The notes beneath the pieces are model-generated. The model ran no database searches, was not told where the DNA came from, and saw nothing but the letters and a program-made list of their open reading frames with translations. Positions 1-10,907 of a stretch of DNA of 64,000 nucleotides are shown here, piece after piece. A program made the translations under genes and the position numbers. How positions within the stretch are numbered: position 1 is the stretch's first letter; each line of letters opens with the position of its first letter. The DNA is taken from contig JAKSGN010000022.1 in the NCBI GenBank assembly GCA_024180945.1, positions 434,001-498,000 of the forward strand, read 5' to 3'. The DNA comes from Macrophomina tecta (taxonomy: Eukaryota > Ascomycota > Dothideomycetes > Botryosphaeriales > Botryosphaeriaceae).

Positions 1-548
1 CATGTACATTTTTGAGCTCTACTATCGGACCAAGATCTCGCCCATCGGCGTCTTGCACCATCTGGGCACCGTACTCATCGCCCAGGCTGCCGTTGCCATC
101 AGCTTTGACTTCCACCACGAAACCGACGCCACCATTGAGTTCATCCTGTGCCTTGTATGGGGTGAGCCAGATGTCTCTTGTTTATATCCCGCACACTCCG
201 TACTGACCGGGCTTTCCAGGTGCTTTCGACCTTATGGCCGAATTCCTACCACATGTCGCCATCATCCTGTACCGCATTTACCCCGAGAGGCACGCATTCC
301 TGGCTATGGTGTTCCGCGTTGGCTGCATCACAGTGGTCGCCGGCACAACTGCCGAGACTGCCGTCATAATGTGGTTGTTCGGTAGCCTGTGGAGTAGATG
401 GACCTTGGTCTTCAAGGTCATGACGCCCATCCTGCATGTTATCTTCACAGCCGCCCAGCTTTGGGGCGCCATCGTGTTCTACCGCATGCGCAAGAGGCAG
501 TTGAAGCAGATTGGGGAAGAGGACGGTTTGTCGACGGCGCAAGTTTGA
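1..548 (+). CDS. polytopic membrane protein, TLC-like, 3' part
   Basis: The gene enters from the left edge, so its start is not in the window. The coding sequence runs to base 161, skips an intron at 162-219 (GTGAGC..CCAG), and continues from 220 to the stop at 548. The visible 163 residues or so hold several hydrophobic helices, with conserved-looking His pairs and a WGAFD segment just after the splice point. The FELYYRTKISP..LHH stretch near the left edge resembles the TLC (TRAM-LAG1-CLN8) fold, whose proteins sit in ER or other inner membranes. The tail (RMRKRQLKQ) is basic and probably cytosolic. That this is a multi-pass membrane protein is clear; the TLC assignment is inference from a few motifs, and no substrate can be named. 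Confidence 0.55.
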
Positions 549-1636
549 CTTCCCTTTCGCTCTATACCACCGCTGTTGATGTAATGGAGAATGAGGGGCG
601 ATTAGTGGTCTGCGCCATCTCTTCTGTAGCTGCGTTCTCTGGTATTCCAAGGTTCTCAGCTGCATCCTCCCCACGTAGACCCCGGGCCATTTTTGCTTTT
701 GCTCAACACTTTATACACAACTACGGCTCAGCTTCTTTATCACGAAAATGAGTTAGCCTCAAGGCAAATACAAATCTGCAAAACTTTTTTTTTCCGGAGA
801 CGAGGCTGATCTCCCACAGTCAGGGCATACGGCACGGTGTTGAAGTGTTGTTGCAAACCTCCTCCCCCTAGCCATATTTCAATCATCTAACACAGTCATG
901 CCCAAGAGGCTACTAAGTTCCATATTGGGAAGTCCACCGTAAGAAAAGTCCCCATATCTACATATCCATATCATTCTAAAAGCGTCCAATGTAGTCTCAG
1001 CCCCGCCTGTCATCTACTACATACAGCATTCCGTCATGAATAGCTGGGATTCGAAAAACAGTCCCGGAGAAAAGGCTCGGGATACTCCCCCCATGCTTCA
1101 CTTGCCTTGTCATGTGAACAATGGCTCTCCCTGGCCTTTGGTCCAGCCGTGTTCTGTGGGATCAATCTATGTTTTTGTAGCAAGACTTGCACTTCATCGA
1201 GATCTGGCAGCAAGCTGAGGGATATGCATCCCACGCACACCGTGACACGGCAGGCTGAAGATATTGTGGATCGGGTGGGAGAAGATGTAAGTTCACGAGG
1301 TGGCCAAGTCGTATACTGATCTGCTGCCAAATATATCTCGTGCAACTAGGAGGAGCATACAACGCAAAGCCCTATGCCAATTCAAGAGTGCTCTTTCTCC
1401 CGTAAGGCGATTAAAAGGTATCGGGGAGACCGAGCGCTTATAATAAATGTACTCCCTATGCAGATTTATATTCGCTAAGCAAACGGCACAGGCCATTTTT
1501 AAGAAGAAGAAAAAAATAATAATAACACCCCTTCTGATGCCGCTGCTGTGAATATACTTTACCAGCAACTGAGCCAAAGCCGCTCGCAGGCCACAAACCG
1601 CATCAAAGGATGCCATCGATCAGTTAATTCTTTCCC

Positions 1637-1663
1637 CTCTCTCTCTCTCTCTCTCTCTCTCTC
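1637..1663. repeat. (CT)n microsatellite
   Basis: About 13 uninterrupted CT units in an intergenic region. Confidence 0.95.
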
Positions 1664-1737
1664 CCTTCTCCCCTGCCTGGCTGCTCTCCCACGACAGTAT
1701 AAGGCATAAGACGGAGGCGGAAATTATTGGGAGCCGG

Positions 1738-1759
1738 TTTTTTTTTTTTTTTTTTTTTT
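1738..1759. repeat. T22 homopolymer
   Basis: An uninterrupted run of 22 T in an intergenic region. Several similar A or T runs occur between genes (near 18514, 18974, 19356, 46871 and 49155). Confidence 0.95.
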
Positions 1760-2068
1760 AAAAGTGGAGTGTGGTTGGGAGGGCAGTGCTGGGTTTTGGA
1801 GTCTCGGGTGAGTGCTGAGGCGATTTGGTGACGCTGTGGAAGAGGGCGCAGGCGCAGATGAGGGGAGTGAGTGTGAGCAGTTGCTTCTGTTTGGATCGTG
1901 TTGAAGGGGCCGATTATCGCAGCTACACACGCTCCTGGGTCAGCGAGGTGAGTAAGTTGAACCATGTTATGGTGCATGCTTTGTGGATACTAACGAGTGC
2001 TTCCAAGAGTGACAGATCTTCTATAAAGACGACTGCGGTGTTGATGGCGGATTTTCTGCCCGGGACAT

Positions 2069-2838
2069 TGACGATTCCCACAGCAACCGACCGAAGACCT
2101 CAAAGCGCCTGTTCTCATCATCAACTACACCGACATCCCCGCCCTCACTCGCACCCTTGAGAAACACGATATCCACACCGTCATCTCCGCCCTCGGCTAC
2201 CACGGAGCCTCTCTCCGTACCAGCCAGCTCCACCTCATCCGCGCCGCCACCGCCTCCACTGCCCCCCAAGCGCTTCGTGCCCAGCGCCTACCCCGTCCGC
2301 TACCCCGAGTCGTATGCGCCAATCCCCCGCAGACCTCTCCCTATACCCACCTTCCCACATGCACGTACTAGCTGCCCGCCCACCAGCGCGTGCGCCGCCC
2401 TCCCCCACCCTCAGCGACTACTTCCACACCATCACCACGCCCCGCGCGTCCGGCCTGCAGTGGACGCTCTTCCTCAACGGCGTCTTCCTCGACTACTTCG
2501 CGCCCCGGTCGCGCCTGACGTCTTACCTCCGGCCCACCACGTTCGGCATCGACCTGGAAGCCTGTAAAGCGGCCATCACCGGCGACGGGCACGCGCGCGT
2601 CACCTTCACGTACATGGTCGACATGGCCCGGTACGTGGTGGCGATGCTGGACGTCGAGAAGTGGACCGAGGAGGAGAGCTGCGTGGCGGGGGACACGCTG
2701 GCGTGGAGGGAGTTTGTGCAGTTGGCGGGGGAGGCAAAGGGGGGGTGGGGTGTGGAGCCGGTGCTTAACGCGAGGTCTCCGGGGATACGGCCGATGGGCG
2801 TGAAGGAGATGTTGGGCCAATGCTGGAAGGGGAAGTAA
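2069..2838 (+). pseudogene. NmrA-like / isoflavone-reductase-like relic, frameshifted
   Basis: Three consecutive pieces of one NmrA-type Rossmann protein lie in three different frames. The first (about 2072-2265) reads INYTDIPALT..LEKHDIHTVISALGYHG, the end of the cofactor-binding half. The second (about 2265-2320) gives the family signature KRFVPSAYPVRYPE. The third (to the stop at 2838) gives GLQWTLFLNGVFLDYF and the C-terminal half, ending in QCWKGK. The first frame change falls at a six-C run near 2260-2266. No GT..AG intron joins the pieces. The N-terminal GxxGxxG motif is missing and a TGA closes the first frame at 2069. NmrA-like proteins are NAD(P)-binding redox sensors or reductases. 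It is either a decayed gene or, since the breaks fall in C-rich runs, a gene damaged by base-calling errors. Confidence 0.6.
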
Positions 2839-5490
2839 GGTGCTGTGGATAGTTGGGATGGAAGGCGGGGGGCCAAGGGGGTCTCTGATGTGGAATTGCG
2901 ACGGTTGAGTGAACCACAAGGTTTTTGTTATCTACTTGTGAAGGGGGCATCGACCGCTCGTGAAAAGAAAGGCTACAGTTGCGCACGGGAAGCCGAAGTG
3001 TTCTCCAGGAGAGCTGAGCTTGCTCAGGCTGGACAAGTGAGCCAAAAACTCCGAAGTGATGTCATGTGCAACACTCCAACGCTGGCGCAGAGATTTTGGT
3101 GGAAGGGATGGAGATAGTGAAGGTGTTAGCAAGCAATATATAGGGATGCTATCTCTCGAAATTCAGTTCCGGATATGCATTGTGGACCGTGGAGTTTTTT
3201 GAGAGGAAACAAGGATCCAAGTCCGAAGTAGACTTTGAGAAGGTAGGAAGGAAGAGCAGCGTTAAAACATCCGTTTCTTAATCCCTGTACTTACTCCAAA
3301 TGGAGAATTAAAACTGAAGAAACCATCAAAGCAGGTGCTGACCGGAGTCAGCGAAAAGTACGCCTTGAACGAAAGGTATGCGTGTTGGTTGAGTAGCATC
3401 GAACAAACATTTGACCAGAGACTCCGTGGGCTGTAATATTTGACTGGAGATTCGAGAAGCTATAACTGCAATGCAAACAGGCGAATATTTTCGAGCTGCG
3501 GCGTATTGAAAACGCCAGTGTTTGGGAAAATAGTTTGCAGGGGACTGTCGGATTGACGATGTCAGGCCTCCTACTTTTCAACGACCGCCCTCCCAGGGTT
3601 GCGGAGAGGATCAAAAACTCCCGCTTCCGCCCATCGGCAACAACCCAAACGCGATCAAGTGGGAAACTGCTCGACCCGTGGCCTCCGAAGCGCCAAGGCG
3701 GCGAATGATCCAGCGGGCTCATCCTTTGCGATGCGTTTATAACACGATGCGACGTATAGTGATGGCGCGAACTGGGAAAACAGTAGGAGCACTGGCGCTG
3801 TTTCTGCTTGGCAGGAATGGGTTCAGGGAGGAGGGATGCAGGCAGCAGAATAAAGGACATGCAGGGAACGGAGAGGCGGAATCTGCGTACGTTTGGGAGT
3901 ACGACGGCGGCTTACGAATATGGGCCATAGATCCAAGGCAGCAGGAAAAGGGACGACGAGGGGAGCGGGAAGGACACGCGTTATCTTATACTGGGATTCG
4001 CCCAAGGCGGGAGACTGAGGTGTGCGGCGGAAGAACGAAAGCTTGGTGTTCCTTGTCCAACTGGAGTGGAAGAAGGATGACAGACGGAGGCGGAAGTTTC
4101 CTGCGAAGGATTTGCCAGAACCGGCAAATGCTATCCGCATTGGCCAATGAGGCGGGCGGGCGAGGGCTCGGCGGGGCAAAGGCGAGGGCGCTGGCACACG
4201 GGCACAGCCTCTTGGCGCGGGACGGTGGGACCCGGGGCATGCAGCAGTGGTGATGGGCGATAAGCTTCTCCAACGTGGCAGGGCCAGGTGCAAAAAGTCG
4301 CGCACGGCGGCGTCGCGGTGAGCAGGATGATGGCGGTGCACACGCTGATGATGAAACGCGACAGGCGGGATCCTTCGCACGCGCCGGCAAGGCTGACTCA
4401 CAGGGCTCACATCAGGCCATCGGCAGGAACGCCCAGCGCCGCATGGGCGGCTAGCCGCGATGGCGCTGGCGACGGCGACAAGCGAGTCGCGCGGTGCGGA
4501 GGGGGGAGCGCGTCGTGGCGCCGGGCAGCGGGCGCGGTGGTTCCAAACGGACAGCGGGCGGGTGTTGAGAGCGAAAGCGAGCCTCAGTGTCTGGCCCCCA
4601 CTGCCGCGAATGGCAGGACTGACCGGTGCGCGCCGCCGAGGCCAGCGCTCGCCAGGCGGGCGGGGTCGGGGCTCGACTCTCACCGACGACGCGCAGCGGG
4701 CACGGCGACGCGGGCTCGCAGGCATGCGGCTCAAGAGGCGGGCCCTCGCACGGCGCTGAGCCCTGAGCGGCGCTCGTGACGGCAGCGCAGGCCAATGCGC
4801 AGGCAATCTCGCGCTTCGGCCGCTCGCTCTCGTCCGTGGGCCCGCTGCACTGCCCTGTCGCACATCAGCGCCTTGCCCCATCCGCCCTAGCCCCGACACC
4901 GCGCAACGCTGCTGCCTGGAGCTCCGCAGAACGTCAGTCACCACCGTCGCCCGCAGCGCTGTCGACCAAAACCATCCCGCTCCCCTCCTCGCCGTCCTCG
5001 CGCTCTCGCAGCTTGCTCGACCCTGCCGTTCCCGCCCTTTCCGCACGTCGCACGGCCTCGTCATCTGCTCGCTGCCCTCCGCTTGGCTGTCCCAGGGTCA
5101 TTGGCTCGCCGCCCTCATACGCCAATTCCACGCCCTTCGCCTCCCTCATATACTCTTTGCCCGCCCCCAGCCGCCCTGCCAGCTTCTCCTCGACACGATC
5201 TCCGTCGCCTTTTATTCTCTCCGCGCGCCCCCCAACGTGTCCGCCGTCCGATCCGTCCTAGGTCTGGCCCGCCTGCAGCATCGTCACCACCGCCGCTTTC
5301 CTCTTTCAGCCTTGCCTTGGATGAAGCCGTGACTGCTCCATCCCCCGCCGACCAGCTCCCCACTGCTTCGCCCTGCTGCGTCCTTTTTGCACCGCCCTGA
5401 GCCCTGCCAATCCAGGCCGCCAGGCCCGATCCGGTTGCCCATATCGACTGATCGGTCCAAGTGAATCACTTCGAGAGCCTCCAGTCCTCA
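2839..5490. other. intergenic and upstream region of the zinc-finger gene
   Basis: No supported gene. From about 3900 the sequence becomes very GC-rich and opens long frames on both strands, including a 413-codon minus-strand frame at 3823-5064 that is Arg/Ala/Pro-rich with no domain. The last several hundred bases before 5491 are C- and CT-rich and probably hold the promoter and 5' UTR of the next gene. Confidence 0.5.
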
Positions 5491-5553
5491 GTGAGTCATA
5501 CCGAAACGGCTTCCCCGAACACCGCCGCGGGGACTAATGACATCGCATCGCAG
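5491..5553 (+). other. probable 5' UTR intron (63 nt)
   Basis: GTGAGT at 5491, a CTAATGAC-like branch site around 5535, and CATCGCAG ending at 5553 make a standard small fungal intron. It matters because the first in-frame ATG of the zinc-finger gene (5537) lies inside the branch site and would be spliced out, which moves the start to 5570. Confidence 0.6.
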
Positions 5554-5569
5554 CAAAGGATCCTCCAAC

Positions 5570-8128
5570 ATGGCCTCGGCCAACCAGATGAACCCTCGCC
5601 GCCGCCCTCAAAAGGCTGGCTCCATGGCTCCTCCCTCCCTCAGCACCTCCAACCTGCGCAAGTCTGGCACCTTCCACTCGCCGACGCAACTCTCCAACGA
5701 CCTCGTCGACCCCATTGCCCAGTACTGCTCCATGCCCAGACGGTCCGAGACCAACCCTCAGTCGCTTGAGCAGATCCTCCTCGACGCTGGCGGCAAGAGG
5801 ATCTCGGACCTCCTCACCTCCTTCGACAACGTCTTGGCTGGCAAGACCTCGCCGGATGCGAGCATCCTGACCGACAACAGGGTCCTGCCAGTGCCCAGCT
5901 TCATGCTGGACAACCACGCTCCCGTCGCTGACCCCGACATGATGGAGCTGGACGCCAAGCCCAAGCAGCACGTCGTTGACCACCACCATGCCTCCGACAG
6001 TGGCCTGGGCTCCTCCGTCAGCGGATCCGTCTACGGTAACTTCCCTGCAGCCCGCATCCTCCCGGCCGCGGCTAACAATGATAAAGACGCCCGCTCGTCC
6101 CGCCGCTCCGTACGCTCGGCTGCCACCACCACCCGCTCGGCGGTCACCAAGTCGTACTCCGCCCTGTCCCACAACGAGGACAAGGTCCGCGGCCTGAGCG
6201 AGAGCGCTTTTAAGTACATTCAGAAGCGCATCGTCAAGCCCATCCTTCAGGAACCTGCTCTCAAAGAATTCCACCCGCTCATCAAAGACGTGCCGCGTCG
6301 CATTGGTGCAAAGGAAATCACAAACCTCCGCGACCTAGAAAAGACTCTCATCTTCCTCGCTCCCGTAAGTTCAGCTGAGTCTAACTTCCGCCGTGCTTTT
6401 GCTCATGTATTCCGCCGCATAAAGGAGTACGCCGCCTCGCCTGCCAAGTATCTACGATTCTGCGAAACGAGCGTCACCTTTATCGCCAATACCGTCGACT
6501 ACCTCTGCGAAGCCGACCAGCGCCTACCAACTGACCGCCCGTACACTAACAACTATTTCCTCGACCTCGTCCAACAGATCCGCCGCTACGCCGCCATCAT
6601 GGCTGCTTCCAGGGAGAAGGAGGCCTCTGGGGAGGTGCTGGATGAGATGGATTACCACCCGTATGTTGGTCCCTTTGATTGGTGCCGGTCATCTAGCGCG
6701 CCGCACTGCACCGACCCTTTTGACTCATACCGTCCCCGCAAACCACCGACAACGAACCCTTCGCCCCCCGGCCGCTCCATTAATATACGGAGGCTAACAG
6801 CTTGCTGCAGAGACGAGAAGATCACCATTCGGGGCGGTCTTAGTCACAACGGCCAGCCCATCGAGTTGGTTCGTGAGAAGGACGGCAAGATGATCCCAAT
6901 CGCCACAGAATCGGAGCGGGCGGGGCTCAACGCGACCTTCAAGCGTCCGCTGGAGGAGGATGACGACGACGACGAGGACAGCGTCCATCGGTCTATGGCT
7001 CGCAGGCGCAAGTCTGACCGCCCTGGAGATGTCATGCACATCTGCGCCGACTGCAAGAAGGAATTCAAGCGCCCTTGTGACCTCACGAAGCACGAGAAGA
7101 CGCACTCTCGGCCTTGGAAGTGCCCTGAGGCGAAGTGCAAGTACCATGACATGGGCTGGCCCACTGAGAAAGAGCGCGACCGCCACGTCAACGATAAGCA
7201 CACGGCCGCGCCGCCTCAGTACAAGTGCCTCTTCGCTCCTTGCGCTTATGCATCGAAGCGCGAGTCAAACTGCAAACAGCACATGGAGAAAGCACACGGC
7301 TGGACGTATGTTAGGTCGAAGGCGAACGGCAAGGGTGTCAAGAAACCTTCTGTTTCTTCTACATCTCTGACTCCTTCAACTCCTCTTACTCCATTCATCA
7401 ACACACCTGCTTCTGCTCCGATCCATCAAATCAACACTCCCATGACACCGTTTGACAACTCCCCTGCTATGCCTCCGTCTTCGTATGGCGACTTTGAGTT
7501 TGATACCTTTGGTAGCTACGGTAACAGCCTGCCTCTCCTGAACACCAACTTCCAGCCAGAGTCGTGGCGCCGGGAGTCTATTACCACTGCGGGTACTGAA
7601 ATGACTGGTTCGTCTTCACACTCGCCTGCTCAACCCACCTCGTTTGAGGAGGCAATTACTACTCCCGAAACGGACTTCAACCATTCGGCCGATCATCTTT
7701 TGTTTGACCAGAATATGGACTTCAACTCCAACATCCAGCAGCCAACCCCCGCTCTGAGCCACGACGACAACATCTTTGCTGACCACTTCCCTCCATTGCC
7801 TTTGAACAACCAGAACCTCAACATCGGAGGCTTTGGCAGCAACACTCATCTGTCTCCCGGGGCGCAAGCTGATATGACGCTTTTCAGCCCGGACACAAAC
7901 AGCAACAGCAATATGCCCATCGATGAGGGTTTTGCTGATGAGTTCCTTCCCACGGGAGATTTCACCCTGTTCGACTCGACCACAGCAGGCAACTTGTCAG
8001 CCAACAACAACGGCGAGGGAAGCAGCCACTGGTTCCAGGATCTTTCGAGCTTTGGTGGACAGTTCGATAACACCTTTTGCCAGCCTGATGCCTTCAATGA
8101 CATGGCTGCATTCGACTTCGGCCCTTAA
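5570..8128 (+). CDS. C2H2 zinc-finger transcription factor
   Basis: Nuclear DNA-binding regulator, 782 residues after splicing: exons 5570-6364, 6425-6660 and 6811-8128. Both introns (60 and 150 nt) are multiples of three with no stop, so the unspliced frame is open. They are called because GTAAGT and GTATGT donors and, in the second, a CTAAC plus TGCAG acceptor flank sequence that breaks an otherwise smooth domain. Three fingers lie near residues 420-510: C-x2-C..H-x3-H in HICADCKKEF, then CPEAKC and CLFAPC, ending KAHGWTYVRSK. An acidic run (EEDDDDDED) precedes them. The N-terminal half carries a conserved-looking helical region (SAFKYIQKRIVKPIL..FHPLIKDVP), and the last 270 residues are Ser/Thr/Pro/Asn-rich, as in activation domains. 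The finger family is sure; I cannot name the orthologue or its targets. Confidence 0.85.
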   Translation: MASANQMNPRRRPQKAGSMAPPSLSTSNLRKSGTFHSPTQLSNDLVDPIAQYCSMPRRSETNPQSLEQILLDAGGKRISDLLTSFDNVLAGKTSPDASILTDNRVLPVPSFMLDNHAPVADPDMMELDAKPKQHVVDHHHASDSGLGSSVSGSVYGNFPAARILPAAANNDKDARSSRRSVRSAATTTRSAVTKSYSALSHNEDKVRGLSESAFKYIQKRIVKPILQEPALKEFHPLIKDVPRRIGAKEITNLRDLEKTLIFLAPVSSAESNFRRAFAHVFRRIKEYAASPAKYLRFCETSVTFIANTVDYLCEADQRLPTDRPYTNNYFLDLVQQIRRYAAIMAASREKEASGEVLDEMDYHPYVGPFDWCRSSSAPHCTDPFDSYRPRKPPTTNPSPPGRSINIRRLTACCRDEKITIRGGLSHNGQPIELVREKDGKMIPIATESERAGLNATFKRPLEEDDDDDEDSVHRSMARRRKSDRPGDVMHICADCKKEFKRPCDLTKHEKTHSRPWKCPEAKCKYHDMGWPTEKERDRHVNDKHTAAPPQYKCLFAPCAYASKRESNCKQHMEKAHGWTYVRSKANGKGVKKPSVSSTSLTPSTPLTPFINTPASAPIHQINTPMTPFDNSPAMPPSSYGDFEFDTFGSYGNSLPLLNTNFQPESWRRESITTAGTEMTGSSSHSPAQPTSFEEAITTPETDFNHSADHLLFDQNMDFNSNIQQPTPALSHDDNIFADHFPPLPLNNQNLNIGGFGSNTHLSPGAQADMTLFSPDTNSNSNMPIDEGFADEFLPTGDFTLFDSTTAGNLSANNNGEGSSHWFQDLSSFGGQFDNTFCQPDAFNDMAAFDFGP

Positions 8129-9731
8129 ATCACCACCTTCAGAGCGGTGACTTACCGAGTCCGTGTAGTTTCTTTTTTTCTTTTTCTCCTGCCACGCCGT
8201 CATTGACGGTCGTGTTGAGGTCTTCAGTTCTTTTTTTTATTGTGAGCGTTTTTCTAGCGAATTTTTCACGTTTTGATATACGAAGCTGGGGTTGATGCAC
8301 CGTAGTATGGTGCATGCATACATTTTATGGTATGTATTGGATGAAATCGAGTTGTGGAAGGAACAACGCGAGAAGGAGGGGGGGCAAGTAAAACGAAAAC
8401 GCCAGGAAAAAAAGGCTTTAGTTTTTATTGCCAGCTTTTTGAACGCTTTCCTCCATTTTGATATCTCTTCCTTCTACACCAGATTGGATCAGAGAAACAC
8501 TTCAGAAAGTCAAGGGAATAATATCGGTGTGGGTTTTTCTTTTCTCTTTTGGTTGAGGACACCTCCTCGTTTTACAGGAAAGGGTACACTCCCAACTTCT
8601 TTCACGGCTTTAGAGGCCGAGAGGTCTCACTTTAGAGCCGATACCAACTTGTAGCATAGATTAACAGTCCTGAGGGATCTGGTCTGATTTTCTGGGAATG
8701 GGGTCTATGGATTATGAGGGATTGATATGTCATCACTCTGAAAAAAAATTTCACTCATGAAATCATCTTCTCTGTGCACGTATTTCGGTGAATGTGATGC
8801 GATGCCTCAATTTGACGGTGCACCTGAGAATTTCTTGCAGCAAGAGCCGCGAAGTCTTCGCTGCTAGCTCGTGCCAAATTACTTGGACGGGCGGCAGTGG
8901 TAGGTGTATAGTGTTGTCGCCGATGTGCTGTTGGAAAAGAGAGACGGCACTACTGACAATCGGTGTGCATACGTACTGCGACCTTGTAGCTACCATTTGA
9001 TAGTCGGCATACTATCAACCTGGGTTTGTGATGTCTTGGGAGTTTCATATGCATATCTTTTTGAGCAGGGATGATTCACCAAGCCGTGCACCCACGGCCG
9101 CTTTTGCGCCGGGAAAGATAGAGAATACTCAACAATCATTGTTGACACGAGGACAAGCGAGCAACTCGTCTGAACGATTCGCAGCTGAATAGAAAACGGA
9201 ACAATTTGAAGCCTGGGAGGAATAATCTTGGTGTGATGTCGTGGTATTTAGGAGCTTTAAGCACCGTTAAGGGTGAGATGCGGGCAAGGACTTCTCATAT
9301 ATCCGTCTTCATGGACGTATTTATGGTGTTAGGAGGACGTTGCAACACTGCGATTGAGGGTAACGAGCTGGTCGAGGGCTTCTTAGCTGCCTGGGACGGA
9401 AGTAATAACGTCGTGGGTACGATAAAAGCATACTCACGCATGTATGCTTGCTCTCACCGTATCTTGCGTAGACTGACTAGGAAAAAAAAAAAGAGAAAAA
9501 AAGTAAAATGAATTTCTCAGAAGCAAAGTGCTTGCTTTATGCGTTGGGCCCACCGTGGTCGGCGTGGTCGGCGTGGTGCCCTCGTTTTGGTCAGGTGGTC
9601 TCTCTCAGCAGTAACGTCCTTCAACCATACAATTACATCAAGTGACATCTACGGCCCACAAAACCGGCTTTCCCAGCTTTAAAGTTCCCATGATGCAGTG
9701 TAGACGAGCAGAAGTGAACCTCGATTCATGA
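8129..9731. other. intergenic, no gene seen
   Basis: It contains the 3' UTR of the zinc-finger gene (T-rich from 8168). I see no open frame with motifs; the frames at 8292-8654 and 9206-9511 have no domain or splice support. Confidence 0.6.
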
Positions 9732-10112
9732 AAGGGACAAGGAAGAGGGTCGAAAGACAACACCTGCTTCCCAGACCTCAGCCCAGCACCACCTCCAACA
9801 TCGCCAGGTGGTAACGTCCAACAACAGCCACTCAACACCCCAAGTAACCTCAATCACAATGGCATCCCCTCCACCCACCCCCGCAACAATAACCCCTGGT
9901 CTCTTGTCTATCCGCCCAGTCCCGAATCCCCGTGCACCCGCCCGAACAGCATCGACCACACCTGCAACGACAACGACAACACCCCCCACGCCAACACGGC
10001 AGACCGCACAGCAGCCCGGCCGTGCCCGCGCGTCGTCGCCCTCTGCGAAATCGACTGGAGCCACCGCTACCACCCCTTCTCCGCGCCCTCCTAGGACTCG
10101 GACACCGGCGCC

Positions 10113-10826
10113 ATGCGCGCGCAGCAGTCGCGCTCCGAGCTGGGCCGGGCCGAAGGCGACGAGACGACAAGGGACCACGGCGTCGCCGCGTCCAGTCTGC
10201 TCCCATCTGACTCGGACAAGCGGTGGGATTTGCTGGGCAGCGCGCCGCCAGCAGAACACCACCAACACCACCACTACGGCGGGACTGAGAACGAGAAAAA
10301 CAGCAGCAATTACTACTACTACTACTCCTCCTCCTCCTCCTCCTCCTCGTCCACGCCCCTCCTCGCGCGTAGCAGCAGCAGCAGCAGCAGCGGCCCCATC
10401 GCCCACCACTTCCCTCATTCGTCCCCCTCCTGCTACTCCGCCGCCTCGACGACGTCCCTCGTCAACGCCTTCGGCGAGGGCCGCTACATCGTCGGCCGCC
10501 GCGAGAGCGAGAGCGCCGTCCGGCTCAAGGAACGCGGCAAGATGCTCGACCGAGTTGTCACGGTCGGCGCGAAGATCTGCGACTTCTGCGCGCGGATGGC
10601 GGGGATGGTGGTGATGAGGAGGGAGGGTGAGAAAAAGGAGAAGAAGGGAAAGAAGGAGGGGAAAGGGGCGGTGATTGTTGATGGAGTGCGGACAGGTAAT
10701 GGTGATGGCGAGGAGAAGGAGGGCGGTTGTGGCGAGTGGGACGGTCAGACTGAGTACGAATGGGTGCTGGAGGAGGCGCGCGCGTACGAGCGGCGGGCGA
10801 TGATGGATTGTTGTATGAATTATTAG
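10113..10826 (+). CDS. hypothetical low-complexity protein, model uncertain
   Basis: From the ATG at 10113 the frame gives 237 residues: a polar start, a homopolymer block (five Tyr then nine Ser, then seven Ser), and a less biased part near residues 110-170 containing NAFGEGRYIVGRRESESAVR and a Cys pair (CDFC). A Lys/Glu/Gly-rich stretch and WVLEEARAYERRAMMD follow. The same frame is open upstream from 9732, reads like protein (SIDHTCNDND..VALCEIDWSHRYHPF), and is cut only by a TAG at 10092-10094. That TAG could be the 3' end of an intron (CCTCCTAG), but I found no donor and start that fit in phase. I recognise no family. It may be a real gene with an unsolved 5' end. Confidence 0.35.
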   Translation: MRAQQSRSELGRAEGDETTRDHGVAASSLLPSDSDKRWDLLGSAPPAEHHQHHHYGGTENEKNSSNYYYYYSSSSSSSSSTPLLARSSSSSSSGPIAHHFPHSSPSCYSAASTTSLVNAFGEGRYIVGRRESESAVRLKERGKMLDRVVTVGAKICDFCARMAGMVVMRREGEKKEKKGKKEGKGAVIVDGVRTGNGDGEEKEGGCGEWDGQTEYEWVLEEARAYERRAMMDCCMNY

Positions 10827-10907
10827 TGGTGAGAGAGGGGTGCTTCTTTCCCTTTGAGATGGTCGTAGAGATACGCTGCTGCTGTGTGCTGCCCGGTTTG
10901 CTACCCG

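Larger units (their letters stand above)
549..2068. other. intergenic, no gene seen
   Basis: No open frame here has family motifs or sensible splice sites. The stretch holds a CT microsatellite and a long T run (listed separately). The bases after 1760 may include eroded upstream sequence of the NmrA-like relic that follows, but I could not find its NAD-binding glycine motif. Confidence 0.6.

Noticed and set aside
3823..5064. 413-codon minus-strand frame before the zinc-finger gene
   Set aside because: Arg/Ala/Pro-rich translation of a GC-rich promoter region; several overlapping frames on both strands look the same.
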